This document shows positions 37,308 to 48,480 of a DNA stretch of 64,000 nucleotides, piece by piece (positions within the stretch are counted from its first letter, which is position 1; every line of letters starts with the position of its first letter). Source of the DNA: Cinclus cinclus (taxonomy: Eukaryota; Chordata; Aves; Passeriformes; Cinclidae); the NCBI RefSeq assembly GCF_963662255.1, contig NC_085046.1, forward strand, positions 100,209,324 to 100,273,323. Direction: 5' to 3'. The position numbers and the translations under genes were made by a program. Under the pieces are notes generated by a model. That model had not been told where the DNA came from, did no database searches, and saw only the letters and a program-made list of their open reading frames with translations.

Positions 37308-37371
37308 ATGGCCAGCGAGGTGGTGTGCGGGCTCACCTTCCGGCTGCTCCTGCCCGTGTGCTTGACTGCCG
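37308..37371 (+). CDS. PIEZO2: PIEZO2 coding exon 1 (partial gene)
   Basis: The exon holds the ATG and 21 full codons plus one base of codon 22. The peptide begins MASEVVCGLTFRLLLPVC, which matches the N-terminus of vertebrate PIEZO2 as I recall it, with only conservative changes in the hydrophobic stretch; PIEZO1 starts differently (MEPHVLG). PIEZO2 forms a trimeric mechanosensitive cation channel in the plasma membrane of touch and proprioceptive neurons and Merkel cells. This exon supplies the short cytoplasmic start and the beginning of the first transmembrane helix. The start has a good Kozak context (G at -3 and G at +4). The exon ends at G|GTACGT, a strong donor, leaving phase 1, which fits the known continuation into exon 2. 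The exon lies in a CpG island. The rest of this very large protein (about 2,800 residues in mammals) lies beyond the window. The 5' UTR start cannot be fixed from sequence alone. Confidence 0.92.
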
Positions 37372-37377
37372 GTACGT
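37372..37377 (+). other. PIEZO2: Splice donor of PIEZO2 exon 1
   Basis: GTACGT follows the final exon base G at 37371. The site matches the vertebrate donor consensus at +1 to +2 and +5 to +6, and it falls exactly where conservation of the PIEZO2 N-terminus would end. Confidence 0.85.
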
Positions 37378-38720
37378 CCCTACCTCTCTCCTTCCCCTCC
37401 CTCTGTGGGTCCCGGGGCCGTGGGACCGCCGTCGCTGCCCGCCGGGGCCGGTGACTTGGCGGATGCTCTGCTCTCCTTCCTCGTGGCGTCTCCCCCGTTC
37501 CGCCGTTTCTTCCAAGAAACTTTAAACTTCGTAACTCGCCCCTATTTCTTAGACGTTTGTTGGTGTTAATTTTTGTCGCCGTTGGTGTGCGGAGCTCCGC
37601 GGCTTTTCGCTCGGAACAGCTGCCGCTGGTTCTCGAGTCCCGCGTCGTCCCGCATCCTCGGGCAAGGCGTGGGAGAGAGGAGGATTCAGGGTTTGCCCTC
37701 CAGGCAGGCTGTTTCGGCCGCCCTGTTAGGGTTTCGGGAGTGCTTTGTAAAGGGAAGAGTGAACGTCTTTCAGAAGGAGCAGTTCTCAGATTTACGGAGG
37801 TGTTCAGGAGGTAGATTTTTTCCTTACTTTGAGAGAGAGAAATTTCAGTTTATTAAATCGCCTTACTTAGCAGGCGGCCATCCAAGAAACTACTTGTTTT
37901 TGGATGGAGAACTGCGGTGTCCAGCCATGAGTGAATATGTTAATATTGACCCATGCCCTCCGCACAATTTGGAAAAACCCTGAGTAAGTCCGGTTAGATC
38001 GCAGGACGACGGGGTGGCCTCGTAAGCCGCGGTTGCGGAGGGCAGCGGGGCGGGAGCCGGGCAGTGAGGGCCGGGAATGGCACGGTGCGGAGAGAAACCC
38101 GTCGATGATCAGTCCCGCGTCGCGCATCCTCCGCAGGCAGCGGAGAGGTGCCGGCCGTACCTTGCGCCGCAGCCCCGGGGCTCCCGGGCTGGTCCCGGGC
38201 CGCCGCCAGCCCCTTCCCGGCCGCACGGAGCGGGCGCCGGGACTGCCGGGAGCGACTCCCACTCTTCATGAGGTTTCACCATCCTTCCAGGACCGGTCTG
38301 CCCAGCGGCCCCCGAAACACGCATCCTTCCCGAGGCTTTGCCCTTGACTAACCCCATGGTGGCCCGGCCAGCTCCTCTCTATTTCAGCGTCTTTCCATCC
38401 ACCCCGCCCGGGAGCTGCCGCACACTCTGGTTCCAGGTGCCCTCCCCTGCCTCCGACTTCTCCTCTGGGAATGAGGACGCGGATCCCATTGTCAGTCCCT
38501 CTGGAAGCATGCGGGACCCAGGGCGCTCCCTGGTGCCTCGCGGTGTGCAGCCTTCCTGCTTTCTCGGCCTGGGAGTGAAAATGCACTTTTCCCCTGCCGC
38601 TTTGCCTCGGGCCGTGCGGAGGGTGCTGTTAGCACCGTTTTATGAGGGATGAGATGAAGGCAGCTTTTCGGACCATCCACGCCATCTGCACCCGCTTTCA
38701 GCTCCGTCCGGAGCCCGTGT

Positions 38721-41700
38721 CCTCCCCGCAGGTGCTCATCCCTAGGCTTGAGTGGCCACCACTGGTGCTAGGAAGGGCACAGTGCCACTGATCCATAGCA
38801 GCAGATGAGGGGCTTTAAGCGTGTTTCTGTGCAACCAGATGTCTGTGCCTTGGTGGCCGGTGTGTAGGAATGCTGTGTGTGCAGGAGCTGGGTGGCAACG
38901 CATGGGGCAGGTGGTGGCCTGCCCTCAAAGCCAAGGGGTGGGGATGTAAGGCAGGTCTTTCAATGCCAGCGTTAGTCATAGAGCTAACTCCCTGTTTGGA
39001 ATCGTATTTTCTTTAAATTTATGAAAGATCAGTGAAGTATATGAGGATAGATTTGCTGGAAAGATGCGTGGGGAGAAGAAAGGGTTCTAGAAAAGAAATG
39101 GTGTTTAGGTGAATTTTTTGAGTATTGCTCTAATAATATACTATCTTGCTGTGGTATTAGAATAGGAAGGGTATCGTTCTGTCAGGTGCTCAGTCTGTCT
39201 CTTGTCAGACTCTTCGTATGAAAACAAGTTCAAATAAAATGGTTTTGTTGTCCTTACTCCCGATACTTAGTAATGCAGAAGTACTTTCGCATTGCAGTAA
39301 TACCTCCACGGATGAGAACTGATGTTGTCATGAATTGCTTATGCTCATAAATCTTACTCATCTGAGAATTAATGGAAATATAAAACCTGAAAGAGGTACT
39401 TCCCATCTTGAGTATGAGAAAGAAATCCCGCTGTGGAACTTTCGGGTTTGGACCTAGCAATCTTGTTCAGTTGGATTTGAGAGAGGAGTTGGTAAACAGA
39501 CAAACAGCTATTTTCTTACCTTAGTTTACAGTAGGTGTTATTTCCCCCCTCCCTTTACAACCTCTTAGAAGAGCCCTCACTAGGGTGAAACATAGTCTAG
39601 CCTGCTTCACTCTTGTGCTTACCTTGTATCTGCCCCTGAGTTATCCATGAGCCGTCTCTGAGCCAGTGCTCTCTTCCTTTCCAGAGCATCAAGGAAATGT
39701 TTCATGGGCTTCTGGAAAGGGCTTTTTAGAGTGATTTTATTTTTTGTATGACTTACGGTGAGGTTACATCCACAGCTGAAAAGCTGCCACAAGGACTCAC
39801 TGTGGGACTGATGCTCTTGTGTCTCCTGCCCCTGTCTGGGCAGTGAATGTGTCTGGCATTGCCAAAAGGGTGGAAATACAGAGTGGTTCTTTTGGTTCAG
39901 AATTTGTTGTGTGTGATTTTTTTAAAATGCTCAATTATTACAGTTTCTTATCATGCTATAATTTGTTTTTTTGTTTCTAAGATTAGAAAGTAATAAGGTT
40001 GGAGAGCCCTGACCAGGTGGAGGATAATGGCAACTGTGGCAAGCTCATTAAAAATAATACATCTGCTGAGCTGAAAATGGATTCCTTAAATACTGTTATA
40101 ATTATTAATGCTGTAAGTCTTAATACCTCAAATACCTCAAGTTTACATACTTTTAAAAGAAATACTAATGCTAGTTTGCATTTATGAAAAAATACTGGTT
40201 CGCTGGGATGAAATACTTTCTAAGCACTGATCACATGACTGAGAAAAAACAATTCCTTGTAAAACTTTTTAGGATCAGGTCTATAACACTGAAGAGGCCA
40301 GTCTTGTGCAGGTAAGCCTAGATGTTTCCATTTAAAGCTCAGGAATGATGCATCCTGAGTGTCTGATGAAGACATCTAAGGAAATTTAACATGCACAAAA
40401 TGAAAGGCTATTGAAAAGCTGATTGTATGCTTATGACTTCGAGGTTGAGCCAATCACGTTATTTTAATGATAAAAATCTTACATTCAGTCCAGTGTGATC
40501 CTAGAGTTTAAACAGTAACTTAGAGTAATGTGAAACTTATTGCAAATAAAGTAGTGTGTTCTGTAATAAGACTGAGAGTTTGATTGGATTTATTGGATTT
40601 TTTTTAGTGTGATTACTACAGTGTGATATTTTTTCTGTATTGTAGTAGTACAGTGCTGAAAAAACAAATAAAAAATAGAGGAGAGGGAACTTTTGGCACT
40701 GGTGGTGGAATGTGAGCTTTTTGTATTTTGTCTTTTAAAGCTTGAGCCTTGGTGTGAACCTATGTTTTTTTGTTACTCATATGTGTACTTGAAAAATGCA
40801 AGAAGTGGTTTTTTTTGTGTCAAAGTAAGGCATCAGAGCAATTTTTAGTAATTGCTTTCTTTGTTTTACGGAGACTCGAACCACAAAGCTGGCTTACTTG
40901 ATAAGAGTTTTTAATTATACTACTTCCAACTGTTCTTTTTTCACACACAATTAATTAGTTTTCTCGTAAGCAAAATATGATTATTTTCAAATGGGGTGCT
41001 GGGGGAAAAAAAATGCTTAGGACATTTTTTCCAGAGAATAGTTTTCTCTGGGTTTTGACTGAGGCTGTCGGATTGTGCGTTATCAGCAAATGGGCTTCAG
41101 TGAGGTAGCTGCCTGGGCCAAGTGCCTCCCAGAAGTTACACTTGCTTTCTGAACTCTTGAATTTTGACCCAGATGAACTATAAGAGTTCTAGAGCTTGTA
41201 GAAAGTTTAGGGTTTTCTGAGGGGTTGAGTGCAGGTATCAGTGTTTTGTAAGCAGTGGCAGGTAAAAAGAAAACACTTTAGGATTTTTTTGCTGACAGAG
41301 TTCAGATGTTATTTGGAAATTCTCACTACTTTCTTTGAGACAAATACTTAAACTCCTGGTAAATAGCAGGAATTATTTTTCTTCACTTTTTCCCTCCCCC
41401 CTTTTATTTCTCCTTTCAGCAGTCAGTACTCAGGAGAATGATACTGAATTAATCAGAATTAGCATCTCTTCAGGATATGAACACTGTGTTACAGAGAATA
41501 TTTCCTAAATCATTACAGTATTTTCAAAAATACATATATTCACCTGCTGGAAGTGTCTCAGAGGGAGTGAGGTGTATGTTCTGCCTTGAAAAGAAAAGGT
41601 AGAGTCCAGGGTGCTTGGGTGATCTTTTATCCCCAATTAAACAAATATTGATGAAAATTTTGAAGAGTAAATACCTGAATTACTACATTACCAGGTACTA

Positions 41701-44096
41701 AAATGCTTCTTAAATTACGTGTTTGAAGTGTGTTTCAGAATCCATTACCTCCCTATGTGTTTTGCCGCTTTGGATTACTGCTGCTCACATTTCCTATAGA
41801 GAGAGTAAATTGCACAGCTGTAGTACTAAGGCAAGCCTGTGGAGGCAGCGAACCACGCTGTGCTTGGATTATTATTTATTTTGTGCTTTTCATTGATTTT
41901 ACTGGAGGTGGCTGTTCAAGAAATGATCACAGAATTCAACATTTTGTCGCAATTTTCAGGTGACTGAGTGATTTTTATGTGCCTGTCTCTGCAGGTGATG
42001 TCATGGTGATGACAAAGCAAGTTGTGATGCAGGACTGCTCAGACTAGAGGGCAGTTTCTGCAGAGGCATTGCATGTGACAATGTATACATATGTATCAAA
42101 AACCTTTGACTATTTTTGAAGTTGAAATAAACTTCCTGTAGAAGTAGTGCTTATTATGCTCTGAAATTGGTCAGTTACTGAAAAGAAGATCAGAATGGTG
42201 AGGATTTTTTATCATAATGGTAACATTGGGGGATATTTTTTATGATGTACCAAGAGAATGATAGGGACCAGCATGATAAAATTCACACAGAATTCCCATT
42301 ACATTTAAAAACTCTGCTGTTGTTCCAGAACACTCATAAAAGAATTAGTCACAGGAACAAAAGGTCTAGGAACCATTAGTGAGTAGCATGCTGAAAAAAA
42401 AAGTTAACTTGGATATCAGTTTGCACAAGAGATTCTAAACCAGCTAAAATGGAAGCTTTCCTTCCCTACTGAAATGATTTAAATTATTTTAACTGGCTTC
42501 TTTGGAAATTTTGTCTTGTTCAGTGGGATTTTGTCTTGTTCAGAGCGATATATAGACAGCCTTGCAGGAGCAACATTTTCCAGGCTTGTAGGCACAGGGT
42601 TAGATGTTCTTGTGCACAAAATGTCATTGCAATCTCTGTGGCTTCCACCAAGGATCAATTTCCAAAGGAAAGAGTTTTTGGGAGAGTGGGGAGGCAGCAG
42701 TCTGCTGCAAGTACAGTGCTCTCTCTCTCTTGTGTAGCGGCCATCTCTGGTTGACTGCCTCTGCTTCTTCCCTAGCACTTAGTCTGGAAAAACACTTAAA
42801 GATGAATCCCACAAAAAAAAATAGGAACTCTCCTTAAGTTCTTACCTTCTCTTCTTATTTATTGTAACCATTCTGTAAAGTGGTTTGAATCCACTTAATT
42901 ACTAAGATGAGCTGAAACCAGAACCTGTAAGTTTGCAAGGGTTAAGGCTTACCTAGTGGGTAAATTGTTCCACAGATAGTGGTGAACTTGGAATGTGGGA
43001 ACGAAAATCAGTGGGAGACAGCTGACTGGTGAGTTACTTGAAGAAAGTGGACAGTTTGCTGGGTGACTGTCAGAACAGGAAAGCATTTGAATCCTTTGTT
43101 TTCTATGCTGGAATTTATGCAAATCATGTCATGCATGAAATTCCCTGTCTTCTAAATTGCAGGTACAACACTGAGCCATATTTTGTTTGTTTCTTTTTTA
43201 AAATCAGAGCAGTTAAAGCAAAACTTGAAATGACAGACTTTTGTATTTGATTGTGTGTTTGGTGATAACTCATTTTTTGGTGTATTTTTGATGGAGATCA
43301 GGGAAGAGAATACTATTATTGCACCTGGATGTGTGTAGCTATGGTGCTTTTTTGTTTCAGGTACTTGCTAAAAGTCAAAAAATGCAAGAAACAGCAACAA
43401 TACATCAACATCTATTGATACACATTAGGCAGGGCGACAGAGTTCAACAGTTTTAACCACTTAAACATTAAAATAATTTTGTGTTGCATTTTTACCAACA
43501 CGTTTGTTGGAATAGCAGAGTTGCAAATGCTGGCAAAAGCCGAACAACTTCAGAGTGGCTGGTGTTGCTTAAAAGGACTCTTGGAAGGAAGTATCATCTG
43601 AAGGACTGTATCTGCAAGGGACACCTCCTTCAGAACAGTAAAATCTTTTCTACAGGTGTGTAAAGCTGCTGTGTGTTTATACCTCATCTTTTCTTCTCTA
43701 CATATCTTTTCACCTTGAAATTATAGCTGTTGTGAAGCTGTGGTGTCTTTTTTTTTTTGAGGATAATGTTTTGCTTGAGGAACATCAGTTACTACTGTCA
43801 TGTGTTAGATCTAACACTCTGAAAACAGACTGTTTAGCTTCCATTGTGAAGAATGAAGTTAGCAAGTTCTAATTAGTGAAAAAGTCTGTGTATTCAGTAG
43901 ATTGTAGTTGCCTTTCTAATATCTTTAGGTGTCTCTAAAGATACTTTAAACGTGATTTTCTAGTAAGAGGTTGTATAATTTTTTCCCTGTACTCCAGCAG
44001 ATTGATCAATATTTGTAACTAAATCAATCGAGATTTGTTTTCTAGGGTAAAAGTTTTCTGTAGCATTACTTTAGTGGTGATCACAGATCTTCATTC
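38721..44096. other. PIEZO2 intron 1 interior, nothing recognised
   Basis: AT-rich, apparently unique DNA after the CpG island. It contains a 16-bp direct repeat with period 20 (42508-42543) and a short CT run near 42719-42731. No exon or repeat family was recognised. Confidence 0.5.
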
Positions 44097-44160
44097 TGTC
44101 ATCTTGACAGGTCACTGAAACTAAGCAGGTCAGAGGCTGGTAGTGTGTAGATAAGAAGTT
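44097..44160 (+). mobile_element. Possible 5S-rRNA-derived SINE remnant (SINE3-like)
   Basis: The stretch 'gaaactaagcaggtcagagg' followed by 'ctggtagtgtgtagataaga' aligns with the central part of vertebrate 5S rRNA ('gaagctaagcagggtcgggc', 'ctggttagtacttggatggg') at roughly 70 percent with two small indels. This segment holds the 5S internal promoter region. SINE3 elements such as AmnSINE1 carry a 5S-derived head. The match is short and could be chance. Confidence 0.35.
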
Positions 44161-47100
44161 TGCAGAGAAAGTGCAGTTTTTGCTGCCAGGAATATGAGTG
44201 AGGGAGCCTTCTTATTCTTTTACTGAGAGAAACTGGTGTACTGGGAGGTTTTTTTGTCATTTAAATCAGCTGTTTTGGTGTGTTTGTCATAAGTACATCC
44301 CTTGATGCATTATGTTCAGGGTGTGGTTGTAATAATGCACTTCTCTTTTCCTGAGGGTCTTACCTGTCTATTTCCTGTATTAAGTAGGCAGTTGTAAAAC
44401 CTGAATGTCACATTAAGGTTGCTATTCTGTATTTTAATTTCTTTTATATCATTAATTCTGAGCTTTAGTGTTAGCTTTGATAATATCCTGTGGCAATGAA
44501 TTCCATGGGTGAATTCCACCATGAATACAAAGGAGTACCTTTGAATTCATTTTGAGTTTGTTGCCTTAGCAAATAATACTTTGGATGGGAGAAAGTATGT
44601 ATAATCACTAAAATCAACAACAGTGCAGTGTTCTATTTGCTCTAACACTTTAGAATAACATTTGCAAGCATAAAATCAACCATTAAGATTAACTGTAGAA
44701 ATTAACAGCTCTGAGTTTCCTATCAGTTGTCCAGTTCTGAAGAGAAAGGGATGAAGATTATGTAAATTTGCCTTCCCCATAAAAAAGGGAGTTTCAGGAC
44801 AGGATACCTTCACAACTTACATAGACAGCACAGTGTAGCTCTTCTCCGAGTTCATTGTGGTAGCCTTAAATTTGGAAAGTATTTTATAAAGGAAGTAAAA
44901 CTTAAGGTGACTGTTTGTTTGTGAGTGATACACTAATCATTCCCTTTTGGGCAAAATATTCTTTATCCTGGGACTCCAGACATTACATACTCTGTCTGAT
45001 GTTTCTAAGCCACTAATTAGTTAATGTAGCTTGACAGAACCGTAAGTTAAAACTGAAGTACCAGGTGGGTATTCAAGTGGGGATCAGTTCTGCCCCTTGA
45101 TCAGAAGTTGCATTAGGTGACTGGAAATGATTGCCTGAACAGTTAAGGGGATGTGTTCTGGACTGCTATTGTGCTGAAACATGTCAAACACTACGGTTAG
45201 AGATGCTAAACAAGTGCTGTCTTTTTCCTAATTGTGCTAATGCCACTCAATAAACTGTATGTTGTTTGTTTTTGTTTTGTTTTGTAAAAAGATTTGCTCT
45301 TAAAGAAATTAGCTCCTAGGTATTTTGAGGATCACTAAACTTCTTTTGCTAGCAGTCCCGTATTCCAGGTTGCATGTATGTGTTAACTTTAGCTTGTTTT
45401 AAGTGCAGATTGAGGTTGCAAAGGCTTGGAAAGGAATGATCAGAAATATGCTGGGTAGCCAGTGTAAGTCCCCCCCTTTTGCAATTTGGTAGTAGGCCTT
45501 TATCCAACCTGATAAATCTCCAGCTGTAAAAGGTGATGTTGATTATAGCATTATGCATCTCTGATGCTGATTTGTCAAAGAAATCCAGCAAGCAAGTACA
45601 GTGACACTCTGTATTTCACTTCAATTACCTTCTCCTATATTGGGAAATGTCTGGAACATGCAAAATGGTTGCATAGAGGCTACATCTGTGTTGTGCTTTT
45701 CTCCCCTAGTTATATTTGTGGCTTTTTACAACATCTTTCAGAACTGCAGTTCCCTGGGCACTGAGAATAGATTAATTCATGCACCAAAGGAAAGTGAGGG
45801 AAATTAGTCTCCACAAATCCTGATGTATGTAAAAACTTTTACAATCATAAATAAATATTAGATCATGTTGTGATATATGACAATATTGTTTAAAGCAGTA
45901 TTCAAAAACGTGTTTCCATTAATTGCTCCTTCACTCCATGCCTAGAACTTATAAAACCTGTCCTATTACATTCCTCAATCGCACTGCTTTTTTTGACGCA
46001 GTTACATACTTAAACACTTCCACAAAACAACAAGTTAAAAGAAGCTACATGTTTTAACCCTTCAAAACTTTGTCAGACCCCAGACTTTCTGGTGTATGTA
46101 TTTTGAAGGGCTCTTCCAGCTGCAAGCATAAAATTGTAATTATTTTCTTTGGTTTTGAGTCATTGACAACATCAACATTTTCTTGGAGGGCAGTAATTGT
46201 TTATTTCTGCATAGAAAGTCATAGAGAAATATTTGTACCTTTTCTGAATGCTAAATAATAAAATTGCTTTCTTCAGGTTTTAGTGCTTTCGGCCAAAGAA
46301 ATTCTGTTGTGATAACTGTACCATCAGCTAGAAAAGCTGCATAGTTGTTTCGATTCTTCTCCTTCCTCCTCTTCCTTCTTTCTTGTCTAGACATTTAACA
46401 TGTCAAAAAACTGTAATCTGGAGAATAAAGATCTGTGATGTATGATCCAAATCTCTTGGATTTGGGGCATGTGTATTTGCAGTATAGTGCTATGTAAACA
46501 AAAACCACATAGCTTATTTTTTTTTCCATAGCTTATTTTCTCAAAATTGAAAGGAAATCAAATCAATAACCATCTTTTAAAAACTTTGCTTTAAATAGTG
46601 TCTTTGCTATGTTCTTAAAAACAAAGCATCTGGTAAAGATAATCAAGTTTGACTTTCTTCTGTCATTTCAGAGTATAATTGGGCAACACCCCCCAACAAA
46701 CCAGTGTGACACTGTCTACTTGTTTCTATATGACACTGTCTACTCTTTTCTATATGTTTCAACTGGAATCCCTATAGTTCATGATTTCCACTGTGCTTCT
46801 TCTTATAAACCTGTACAAACCTGTGACTTTGTCATGTGTTCTCTTACTGTGTAGTGTTTAATTTGTTAGCCATTTGTTTTTATTGAGCTGAGTGAATGAA
46901 CTCCATCATGATGCTGTTGGTGTACATAAATATGGCCTGTTTCTTGCAGCTTTTCATTGCCATCTCTATGTAAAGCTTCACAGTTGCTTGAAGATGTTGA
47001 CAAATATTTTCCTTGTTAATTTGCTGAAAGCAAAAGTAAACATACTTATGTATGCTTAAAAAAAAGATCCTTGCAGTTTATTGTACCACAGTGATTTTAG

Positions 47101-48029
47101 GCATAAGTTGCTCGGAGATACAATAACTTTATGTGAAATAAGCCACTGTCAACTTTTGGTAGCCTCAGTAAGCCTCTCCTGATGCCAGTGTTTTTATCAC
47201 AGCATGTAGACAGACTGATGGGTACAAGACAATCCCACTGTGCTGTTTGGAGGGAAGAAATCAGGGTTGAACTAATAATTTAAGTTCACCCTTCCCTTTA
47301 GAGAAGTCCATGTTAAAACAGAGAAAAGAAGCAATACACAAATCTTGTTTCCTACAACTTGGCTGCTGGGTGAGCCATACTGGCAATAGTAAGGAAATGG
47401 CAGAAGGTCCCAAGTGGTCATTAGTAGAGGATGAAGCAGTTGGAATTGCTAGAATTGCAGAAGAAGAATATCAGGTTATTTCCTGCCTGTATTTACTGTA
47501 TTTGGGGGAGTTCCATTTGTTTCTTCCCTCCGTGGAGTTCACTGTTTCCTGTTGCTCTTGGAATGGAATAGCAGTAAGTTTCTTCCAATGCTAGACAGTA
47601 TTGCAAACTGGAAGGAGCAAGAAGGTCTCAGTACCAGAGAATCCTGCCTGCATAATTAATGCGTGTTAGTCATCATTGAAATACTCAGAAATGAGAATAT
47701 AGCAGTTGGTTTAAAACAGAAAACATAAAGAATAAGTTAGCCAAGTCACTGCAGTGAGCCTCTGTTTTGAGGAGAAAGAATAATGTTCTCCTGTGGGGCA
47801 AGTAATTCCATAGTTATTCGGTTTGGGTTTCTCATACATTCTTTTGAAGCAGTTGAGTTTGGCCGCATCCCTGCCAACCCCTGCCCCAGGTTTTTGGGGT
47901 GGTTATGGGAGGGGCATGGAACAGGATTTCTGTTTCCCTTCTCACAGCATCCCGGGCTGGGAAGCACTGTGGGACATCTCCAATCTCCAATGCAACACTG
48001 AATTTAACTGCGGTTGCTCAGGGCTTTTT
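44161..48029. other. PIEZO2 intron 1 interior, nothing recognised
   Basis: AT-rich DNA with a 24-bp duplicated unit at 46707-46754. There is no coding or repeat-family signal otherwise. Confidence 0.5.
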
Positions 48030-48480
48030 CCTACTGGGTGTTGAAAATCTCTGAGAATGGAGGTCTACAGCCTCTTCCAGTGCTTAGTTAATCTCACAAT
48101 CATTGAGATTTCATTTCATTTATTTCCCTTCATCTCTTATATCCCCCCAACTTCTGTTTTTAGCCATTGTATCTCAGTAGGCACCTTTGTAAAGAGTGTA
48201 GTGGTGTCTTTTCCATGACCTCCCCTTAGGTCAGGAGGCTGCTGTGAAGTGACCACAAAACTGCTTTGTCTTTGAGCCCAGGTCCCTCAGCCTCCACTGT
48301 CTTTGGGACCCTCCCCTGGATTTTTTGAAGTTTATCAACATATTTCTTTTCCTGAGGGGGGCCAAAATTCCATGTGGTTTAATGATAACTGAAGAAAGGG
48401 AGTAATCCTTTCCCTTAGCTATGCTGTGCTTGATACAGCCCAAGGGCTTATGCTGAATGTCCCAAGGGATGCTGCATTGG
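48030..48480 (-). mobile_element. Old CR1 LINE fragment (minus strand, in PIEZO2 intron 1)
   Basis: Several blocks match a reverse-complemented CR1: 'cagcctcttccagtgctta', 'ttaggtcaggaggctgctgt', 'caggtccctcagcct', 'gaagtttatcaacatatttc', 'gggggccaaaatt' and 'gatacagcccaagggctta'. Divergence is higher than in the other copies, so this is probably an older subfamily. It is antisense to PIEZO2. Confidence 0.75.

Larger units (their letters stand above)
36721..38720. promoter_or_regulatory. CpG island covering the PIEZO2 promoter and exon 1
   Basis: CpG dinucleotides are frequent from about 36721 to 38720, while the flanks are AT-rich and CpG-poor. The island spans the putative promoter, 5' UTR, exon 1 and about 1.3 kb of intron 1. 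No convincing TATA box is visible, so initiation is probably dispersed, as in most CpG-island promoters. The long open frames in this stretch on both strands reflect few AT-rich stop codons rather than coding. Edges are judged by eye. Confidence 0.85.

Noticed and set aside
36831..37525. Overlapping GC-rich open frames around the PIEZO2 start, on both strands
   Set aside because: Arg/Gly/Pro/Ala-rich frames are expected in a CpG island with few stop codons; several begin at GTG or similar rather than ATG.
37573..38652. Several 100-136 codon open frames after exon 1
   Set aside because: They overlap on both strands in GC-rich intron sequence and show no recognisable domain.
43481..43663. Possible exon ending CTACAG|GTGTGT in intron 1
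   Set aside because: The 60-codon frame has no PIEZO2 or other family similarity, and no clear acceptor precedes it.
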